NCBI GenBank assembly: GCA_020638955.1
Contig: JACKHO010000008.1
Coordinates: forward strand, 124,001 to 188,000
DNA: 64,000 nucleotides
From: Planctomycetaceae bacterium
Lineage (GTDB): Bacteria > Planctomycetota > Planctomycetia > Planctomycetales > Planctomycetaceae
Reading direction: 5' to 3'
Shown here piece after piece: positions 58,409 to 64,000 of this stretch. How positions within the stretch are numbered: the stretch's first letter is position 1; every line of letters begins with the position of its first letter. The translations under genes were made by a program, and so were the position numbers. The notes beneath the pieces were generated by a model, which made no database searches, was not told where the DNA came from, and saw only the letters and a list, made by a program, of their open reading frames with translations.

Positions 58409-59557
58409 GTGAATTCGAACCTTCCGAACACTGAACCGCAAGAAGCATTCTTTCTGACAGACGAAGCCCAACTTCGACGTTGGATGCCGTGGCTGACGTT
58501 GTTTCGCGCATTCCGCGTTGCGTTAGGGCATCGGCAACTCATGGTGGGGTTTGTAGCGGTGTGGTTGCTGACGAGCGGAATGCAACTCATATCCAGTTTC
58601 GAAGGGACTACGCAAACTCCACCCGCAAGCGGTGAGTTTCACCTTTCAGACAATTCGCTGCAGGTGGGTGGCACGCTCATCAATTACGGCGTAGCCGATT
58701 TGGTGATGCTCACTGGTTCAACCACTTGGGAGGTGCTGGTCGGTGTGAAGCCACTGGGCATCTGGAGCATTTCGCTGCTGAAATGGGTGTGGATGTTCGG
58801 CATCCTGTTGCTGTTTGGCGGGATGTCGAGCCGTATGGCTGCGCTGGAACTTACGCAGTCACAGCACTGTTCACTGACCGATGCCAGTTCCTTTGTTGGT
58901 CGCCGTGTCGGGGCCTACAGCGGTGGAATTGCTCTGGCGGCAGGCGGGTTTCTGCTGTTTGCATTCTTCAACGCTGTTATTGGTTCACTCGGGAACATCC
59001 CGGTGGTGGGATCATTTTTTCTGTGGGCGGGTTATCCCCTGGCCCTCTGCTTTGGCCTGTTGCTGACACTGCTTGCCGTAGGTTTGGCCGCCTCATGGCC
59101 GCTCATGATTTGCACAATCAGCGTCGACGGGACTGATGCTTTCGATGCGCTCAGCCGCAGCTTTAATTACATCTATTCGCGCACGTGGTACGCGCTGTTC
59201 CTGGTTGTGGTCATGCTGTTGTTCGGCTGGGGGCTGCAAACTGTGGTCACGTATTTCGTGTCTTTGATCCAGACATTCACTGACTACAGCGTTGGGTACT
59301 GGCTGAATCGCGAAGTGGTTGATCCTGTCGACACCGTGCTGTTTTGGCGCGTCGCGTTGTCCAGTGTGCCGGTGGCGTTTTCATTCAGCTACTTCTGGGT
59401 CGGCGGGACCATTGTCTACTTGCTGTTACGCAAGAGTGAAGACGCCACGCCGCTGACCTCGGTTTATCTGGAAGATCAGGCGTCGGACGAATTACCCCTT
59501 GTTGGTATTCCCGCCGCCAATTTGCGGGAGAAGCAGAATGCTGGAGAGCCGGAATGA
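58409..59557 (+). CDS. Unknown multi-pass membrane protein
   Basis: The 382-residue protein starts at GTG 58409 and has about six or seven membrane helices (for instance LMVGFVAVWLLTSGMQLI, GGIALAAGGFLLFAFFNAVI and ALFLVVVMLLFGWGLQTVVT). A helical N-terminus of about 35 residues is cytoplasmic. No family was recognised. The stop overlaps the start of the esterase-like gene by 4 bases (ATGA), so the two are translationally coupled, which suggests related roles in the envelope. Confidence 0.7.
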   Translation: MNSNLPNTEPQEAFFLTDEAQLRRWMPWLTLFRAFRVALGHRQLMVGFVAVWLLTSGMQLISSFEGTTQTPPASGEFHLSDNSLQVGGTLINYGVADLVMLTGSTTWEVLVGVKPLGIWSISLLKWVWMFGILLLFGGMSSRMAALELTQSQHCSLTDASSFVGRRVGAYSGGIALAAGGFLLFAFFNAVIGSLGNIPVVGSFFLWAGYPLALCFGLLLTLLAVGLAASWPLMICTISVDGTDAFDALSRSFNYIYSRTWYALFLVVVMLLFGWGLQTVVTYFVSLIQTFTDYSVGYWLNREVVDPVDTVLFWRVALSSVPVAFSFSYFWVGGTIVYLLLRKSEDATPLTSVYLEDQASDELPLVGIPAANLREKQNAGEPE

Positions 59558-60622
59558 GAAACGCCGTTTGCCGCATTGGTCTGAGCAGTTTGGCAATGTT
59601 GCTGCTGTCCAGCGTTCTGTTGGCCCAGGAGCCGAGCGAGCGATTCAAGCGACTCGACCGAGACAATAACGGATTCCTGACACCCGACGAACTTCCGGAA
59701 GCCATTCGCGGCAACTTTAATCGAGTGGACCGGAACCGCGACGGACGCATTTCACCTGCGGAAGATGCTGCTGTTCTGCAACGGAATGGTGGTCGCCGTA
59801 GGGAGTTGCCGGAAGGTGTCAAGAAAATTGGCGACATTCCCTACGTGGAAAACGGGCACGAGCGACAGGTGCTTGACTTATATCTTCCCGAATCGACCGG
59901 TAAGCCTCGGCCACTCGTCTTGTGGATTCATGGCGGTGCCTGGCGAGCGGGAGACAAGAATAGTGGGCCGTGGATGCCGCTATTGGAAAAAGGATTTGTC
60001 GTCGCCAGTATGAATTACCGGTTGAGTCAGCACGCTACGTTCCCTGCTCAAATTGAAGACTGTAAAGCAGCGGTGCGGTGGCTCAAGCAGCATGCGAAAG
60101 AGTATGAAATTGATCCCGACCATTTCGGGGCATGGGGATCATCGGCGGGAGGACATCTCGTCGCACTGTTGGGTACGAGTGGTGATATACCCACACTCGA
60201 AGGCACAAGCGAGACTGATGTCAGCAGTCGCGTGCAGGCGGTATGCGACTGGTTTGGCCCGACCGACTTTTCCCTGATGAATAAGCAAGCGGGAGAAATC
60301 GGCACTATCGACCATGACTCACCAGATGCTCCCGAGGCCCAACTCATTGGCGGTACGGTTAGAGCATCCTGAGTTGGTGAAACGCGCCAGTCCACTCACG
60401 TATGTGACGCCCGATGATCCCGTGTTCCTCATTGTGCATGGCGACCAGGACACGCTCGTACCGGTTCAGCAGAGCCAAATGCTGCAGGCGGCTCTGGAGA
60501 AGGCCGAGGTGTCGTCAACATTGGTCATTGTTCCCGGAGCCGGGCACGGCCAGTTCGGTGATCCCAAAATCACCGAACGCTGTATCGATTTCTTCGTCGA
60601 CCAGCTTCAGGCTGCGAAGTAG
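59554..60622 (+). pseudogene. EF-hand/alpha-beta hydrolase gene with a frameshift
   Basis: The first frame (59554-60372) encodes a signal peptide and EF-hand-like loops (DRDNNGFLTPDEL, DRNRDGRISPAED). The front of an esterase follows: oxyanion motif WIHGGAW and nucleophile GAWGSSAGGH. It stops after IGGTVRAS. The missing end lies one frame over to 60622: EHPELVKRASPLTYVTPDDP, the acid GDQDTLVPV and the His in GAGHGQF. One base too many near 60352-60361 (GGTACGGTT) explains this; deleting one T restores IGGTVEHPELV. Without repair the catalytic Asp and His are lost. It could be a real pseudogene, a sequencing error or, less likely, programmed frameshifting. Confidence 0.85.
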
Positions 60623-60630
60623 ACCGGAAG

Positions 60631-61599
60631 CTACACCACGTCCTTCAGGCCGTAGAATCGAATAGCGTTCTCCGACCAGAGACAACGCTGCTCTTTCTCC
60701 GGGCGGTTGGAAATGATTTCCCGCAGAACCGAAAGCCAGGTTGCCAGTGGGGCTCCGTTCAGGCAAACGGGCCAGTCACCACCAAAGACGACGCGCTCGG
60801 GGCCGAAGCTTTCGAGGCAATGATTGACGACCGGGGCTAATACTTCAGCCGTTGCCATTCCGGGGACGCTGGCAATGACGCCAGAGATTTTGCAAATCGT
60901 ATTGGGAACATTTGCCAGGGCGGCGACATCCCGTTTCCATTGGGCAATCGACTTCTGATTTTCGTCGCTCGAATCCAGAAACGCCTTCGGGTCCATGTTG
61001 CCGCAATGGTCGAGGACGAACCGCGTATCGGGAGACTGTTTGGCCAGTTTGACACCATCACCAATGTCGGTGGAGCGCATGCACAAATCAAAGCTGAGGT
61101 TGCGCTCACCCAGCAGTTGCACTGATTTCACGAACGCGGGCTGCAGGCATTTTCCCTGTGGTCGCGTTCCATGCAGCACTTGCCGGACGCCCTTGACTTC
61201 CGGGAATGCAGAAAGGAATTTCACGTAGTCGGCGAATCCTTCGAGTCCAGGATCACCACCCACAACAGCGGCCACTGTGGGCTTCGCTTTGTCGCGACTG
61301 AGGTTTACGACGTGCTCCGCTTCGGCCCGCTTTTGATTCGCCGTAACGTCAACTTCCATGTAAACGGCCCGCACGTCTTCGCCGGCGGTCGCTTCCAGAT
61401 AGTCGGACGTCACAAAATTGCGAGCGAGGGGACTATCGTCGGCCAGCCAGGGAAGTTTCTGCCAGGAGAGGTCCCACAAGTGCTGATGCGTATCGATAAT
61501 GAGCTGCTTTTTCGGCGCGGCATGAACTGGTGCATTCTGCATCAACGCTGATGTGCAAAGTCCCGCTGCGGTGGCTTTCAAGAATGTTCGACGGCGCAT
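60631..61599 (-). CDS. Amidohydrolase-2-family protein with Tat signal
   Basis: The 322-residue protein has MRRRTFLKATAAGLCTSALM, a twin-arginine export signal. The TIM-barrel metal site is visible as DTHQHLWDL. A later His lies in FVLDHCGNMDP, and an Asp in VVFGGDWPVC. The fold matches the amidohydrolase 2 family, which includes lactonases of fuconate and rhamnonate. Which lactone or amide is cleaved is not known. The gene is convergent with the frameshifted esterase gene, whose end lies 8 bases away. The ATG at 61599 was chosen because it begins the Tat signal. Confidence 0.87.
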   Translation of the reverse strand: MRRRTFLKATAAGLCTSALMQNAPVHAAPKKQLIIDTHQHLWDLSWQKLPWLADDSPLARNFVTSDYLEATAGEDVRAVYMEVDVTANQKRAEAEHVVNLSRDKAKPTVAAVVGGDPGLEGFADYVKFLSAFPEVKGVRQVLHGTRPQGKCLQPAFVKSVQLLGERNLSFDLCMRSTDIGDGVKLAKQSPDTRFVLDHCGNMDPKAFLDSSDENQKSIAQWKRDVAALANVPNTICKISGVIASVPGMATAEVLAPVVNHCLESFGPERVVFGGDWPVCLNGAPLATWLSVLREIISNRPEKEQRCLWSENAIRFYGLKDVV

Positions 61600-61834
61600 G
61601 TGTGTCTCGACTTGCTCTAAAACGGTAGATCTCCTCCCAAAGTTATGGCAGGCATTCGTGCCGCTCGCAAGTAACCGGGCCGGTCAGTTAAGAGAGGTAA
61701 CCTGTAAGCGTTATTCGGCTGGCATGCTTCGAATTGAAAAAACGGGGTTTGTCACGCCGTTTTGACGAAGAAGATGATGAGGGAGCGTTCCGGTCGCGGT
61801 GCGCTGTTAATGGTTCTACGGAAAGACTCAGACC

Positions 61835-62911
61835 ATGCGACCAATTCATTGCCTGATTGCCTGGAGCGCGCTTTCGGCGTGCGTGTGGGGACAGACTGCC
61901 CTGCCCCCCATGCCGCAAGATGCCGAGGCAATTGCGTTTGCTGACCCAGAACCATTCGTCGTCACGCGTCAGTCGGTCGAAGCAAGCGGGGCGAGCGAAT
62001 CGCCGCTGCTGTTCGAGGAATTGGAACTGCTGTCAAATCGACTCGCGACGCCTATGGGCTATGCTCCCTCGGTAGGATACTTGACCGGAGTCGGGTATCG
62101 CGGGACGGACCACATTGGGGCGGCGTTGGGGCTTGATCCTTACGGTCGCTCACCGTTTCTGGCTGCCGCCGTGGAAGAAGTCCATTTTGGACTCGATCAA
62201 TCAGCACAGCTGCTGGAGAGTGCTGGCAGTCAATTGCCGGGCATGCCGGTCTGGTTTGATGGGCTCGCTTGCGAATGGCAAACGCGGCTGGTGAACTGGC
62301 GGCATGGCAGTTCGTATCTTCAAGGGTGCATGCCGGAAGGGTATGCCCTGCAGTCGTTCATTGTGAGTGCTCCCACCACCGTGCTGCACGATGGACCTCT
62401 CGAACAGCAGTTGGAACTCGAACAAGGCGGTTCGCTGAAACAGGCGCAGTTGGTGGAAGGAGAACAGGCAAAACCCATTACACAAGTGTCATTGAATATC
62501 GCACCGCCACCTGGTCCTGTGCCTGGTGAAGATCAACCTTCGAAGCTTGCTCAGTTGGGACAATCAACGCATGTGCCGGGAACTTCGCGAAACGTAAACG
62601 GGCACACCAAGTACTGGCATGCACCGCTCTTGAACCATCAACCACTCTACTTCGAAGACGTGAACCTCGAACGACACGGATTCTCCAACGGCGTCCTACA
62701 ACCGGTCGTTTCGGGGACCAAGTTCTTCACAACACTTCCCATGCTCCCGTATCTCATGGTGGCTCGACCACCGCATACAACGCAGTATGTTCTGGGAGAG
62801 TCTCGACCGGGTAGCAGTGCTCCGTATGTACAACAATTGCCTCCAGTGCATGCCGACGCAGCTCTCGCTGAAGCCGCCGCCGTAACGGGACTGGTCTTCC
62901 TCATTCCGTAG
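61835..62911 (+). CDS. Unknown secreted protein
   Basis: The 358-residue protein begins with a signal peptide (about 1-20). The middle part (about 100-190) has Gly and aromatic residues and Cys pairs. A Gln/Glu-rich stretch lies at about 195-240. The last 120 residues contain YFEDVNLERHGFSNGVLQPV and MLPYLMVARPPHTTQYVLGE. These resemble a conserved planctomycete hypothetical family, recalled rather than searched. No enzymatic motif is seen. A sirtuin gene follows after 74 bases on the same strand. The ribosome site is not obvious. Confidence 0.75.
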   Translation: MRPIHCLIAWSALSACVWGQTALPPMPQDAEAIAFADPEPFVVTRQSVEASGASESPLLFEELELLSNRLATPMGYAPSVGYLTGVGYRGTDHIGAALGLDPYGRSPFLAAAVEEVHFGLDQSAQLLESAGSQLPGMPVWFDGLACEWQTRLVNWRHGSSYLQGCMPEGYALQSFIVSAPTTVLHDGPLEQQLELEQGGSLKQAQLVEGEQAKPITQVSLNIAPPPGPVPGEDQPSKLAQLGQSTHVPGTSRNVNGHTKYWHAPLLNHQPLYFEDVNLERHGFSNGVLQPVVSGTKFFTTLPMLPYLMVARPPHTTQYVLGESRPGSSAPYVQQLPPVHADAALAEAAAVTGLVFLIP

Positions 62912-62985
62912 TGTGGTTGACGCCGCTGCCGCCCCGTAGAATTGCGATTCGCGTTCGATTGAATTCATCTCACGGGGATTGGAAC

Positions 62986-63744
62986 ATGACACCCGCACAG
63001 AAGGTGGCCAGTTGGCTCAGCAAAGCGAAACGGGCAGTTGCGTTTACTGGTGCGGGAATCAGTACCGAAAGCGGGATTCCTGATTTTCGTTCACCAAACG
63101 GCGTGTGGACGAATAATCAACCGGTGTACTTCGATGAGTTTCTGCGGTCGGAGTCGGCCCGGCATGAATACTGGCGGCAGAAATCGTTGACGCACCTGGA
63201 ATTCCACGACGCACAGCCCAACACGGGCCATCGAATACTTGCCGACTGGGAGCAACGCGGCCAAATTGTCGGTGTCATTACGCAGAACATCGACGGACTG
63301 CATCAGGTCGCTGGGAACAAGCACGTCTGGGAACTGCACGGGACGGCACGCGAAATTGGGTGCTTGAGTTGTGCCTCCCGCTGGCCGGCAGATGGACTGG
63401 TGCAACAGTTTCTGGAAACCGACGTCGTACCCACGTGCAGCAAATGTGGCGGACTCCTCAAGCACGCAACGGTTTCGTTCGGTCAGGGATTACCTGACGA
63501 CGTCATGAGCGCCGCTGCCCAACGCTCGCGTCAGGCGGATTTGTTCCTGGCGCTGGGATCATCGTTGGTTGTGTATCCTGCGGCGGGCCTGCCTGAAAAA
63601 GCAAAGAGTTGCGGCGCGCGGTTGGTCATCATCAACAATACAGAGACACCACTTGACTGGCGTGCAGACCTCGTCATCCGCGAGAGGCTGGGAGAGACTC
63701 TCCAGCAAATTGATGCGGCCCTGAAAAAACATGAGTCGGCGTGA
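62986..63744 (+). CDS. Sirtuin-type NAD-dependent deacylase
   Basis: The 252-residue enzyme has AVAFTGAGISTESGIPDFRS for NAD binding. QNIDGLHQVAG holds the Asn-Ile-Asp block, and ELHGTAREIGC contains the catalytic His. Zinc is bound by CLSC and CSKCGG. It removes acetyl or other acyl groups from lysines with NAD+. Length and motifs are normal for bacterial Sir2. ATG 62986 has GGGGA upstream; the longer frame from 62911 is not needed. A terminator overlaps its end. Confidence 0.95.
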   Translation: MTPAQKVASWLSKAKRAVAFTGAGISTESGIPDFRSPNGVWTNNQPVYFDEFLRSESARHEYWRQKSLTHLEFHDAQPNTGHRILADWEQRGQIVGVITQNIDGLHQVAGNKHVWELHGTAREIGCLSCASRWPADGLVQQFLETDVVPTCSKCGGLLKHATVSFGQGLPDDVMSAAAQRSRQADLFLALGSSLVVYPAAGLPEKAKSCGARLVIINNTETPLDWRADLVIRERLGETLQQIDAALKKHESA

Positions 63745-63760
63745 GTTGCCCCACGCCGAC
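63735..63760. terminator. Hairpin between convergent sirtuin and DUF1080 genes
   Basis: GTCGGCGTG (63735-63743) pairs with CACGCCGAC (63752-63760) around an 8 base loop. On the minus strand it is followed by TCATGTTTTTTC, so it most likely terminates the DUF1080 transcript. It overlaps the sirtuin stop codon and may also serve the plus strand. Confidence 0.75.
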
Positions 63761-63786
63761 TTCGATCATCGAGTTTTCAATGTGAA

Positions 63787-64000
63787 CTATTTCCGCACAA
63801 CCCAAATGTTGCGGTAGCGGACGGGATCGCCGTGGTTTTGAAGGAAGAGTGGTCCAGGTTCCGGTGACTCGCCGCCGACACCGCCTGGAGTTCCGGCGGG
63901 GAGTTCGATGTCGTCGTGAATGACAACGCCGTTGTGACGTACGGTCGCGCGGGCGTTCTTTGTCTTCTTGCCGTCGCCGTCGAATTCGGGTGCGGTGAAG
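63787..64000 (-). CDS. DUF1080 (3-keto-disaccharide hydrolase) protein, 3' end
   Basis: The last 70 residues of a gene that enters from beyond the right edge are visible. Text such as KNARATVRHNGVVIHDDIEL and the final PLFLQNHGDPVRYRNIWVV match the C-terminal strands of the DUF1080 concanavalin-like family (3-keto-disaccharide hydrolases). These are very frequent in planctomycetes and usually secreted. The stop TAG is at 63787-63789. The start and signal peptide are outside the window. Confidence 0.88.
   Translation of the reverse strand, partial: FTAPEFDGDGKKTKNARATVRHNGVVIHDDIELPAGTPGGVGGESPEPGPLFLQNHGDPVRYRNIWVVRK

Overview
The window reads as chromosomal DNA of a planctomycete (order Planctomycetales, Planctomycetaceae-like). 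The main clue is the gene content. There is a DUF1501 gene with a PSD1-type cytochrome c gene, and a DUF1592/DUF1587-type cytochrome c gene with a DUF1552 gene. There are also a sulfatase, a sialate O-acetylesterase, a ceramidase-like protein, a DUF1080 (3-keto-disaccharide hydrolase) protein, a DUF6268-like outer-membrane protein, and an ECF sigma factor with a membrane anchor. No rRNA, tRNA, CRISPR array, insertion sequence or prophage was recognised. The taxonomic call rests on family content, not on a marker gene alignment.

Layout. At 1-3.9 kb on the minus strand is a MotA/TolQ/ExbB-like proton channel followed by two ExbD-like proteins, the last cut by the window edge. From 4.1 to 8.2 kb (minus) come a secreted alpha/beta hydrolase, a sialate O-acetylesterase and a two-CBS-domain protein with a clear terminator. 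After an empty 0.85 kb stretch there is an NtrC-type response regulator (plus), then a Ski2-like helicase (minus). At 13.4-17.7 kb (plus) a DUF485/acetate-symporter pair runs into a sulfatase. At 17.7-20.8 kb (minus) a TPR metallopeptidase gene is tightly followed by coaC. At 21-24 kb (plus) are an SGNH hydrolase and a sialidase. At 24.1-26.5 kb (minus) are a beta-barrel protein and an NPCBM-domain protein. At 26.6-35.8 kb two planctomycete cytochrome/DUF pairs stand back to back around a 240 bp divergent promoter region.

From 36 to 48 kb genes are mostly housekeeping or regulatory: two zinc-ribbon membrane proteins, mtaB overlapping a STAS-domain gene, a ZIP metal transporter, an EF-hand protein, a HAD-like protein lacking the nucleophile, argC, the membrane-anchored ECF sigma factor, purB and a CPBP-PDZ protease. 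At 47.9-49.0 kb a compact three-gene cassette (small helical protein, nucleotidyltransferase-like protein, small helical protein) with its own likely promoter lies just downstream of valS. It is the best candidate here for an undescribed module. From 52.6 to 64 kb come a FHA-FHA-STAS-like protein, a glycosyltransferase, a PfkB sugar kinase, a ceramidase-like protein, and an unknown membrane protein coupled to an EF-hand/esterase gene that carries a frameshift. The window closes with an amidohydrolase, an unknown secreted protein, a sirtuin and the 3' end of a DUF1080 gene.

The recurring theme is a secreted and periplasmic toolkit for cleaving sulfated, acetylated and sialylated glycans and lipids, beside core metabolism and information-processing genes. 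Many starts are TTG or GTG; where several were possible, the choice is explained in each entry.
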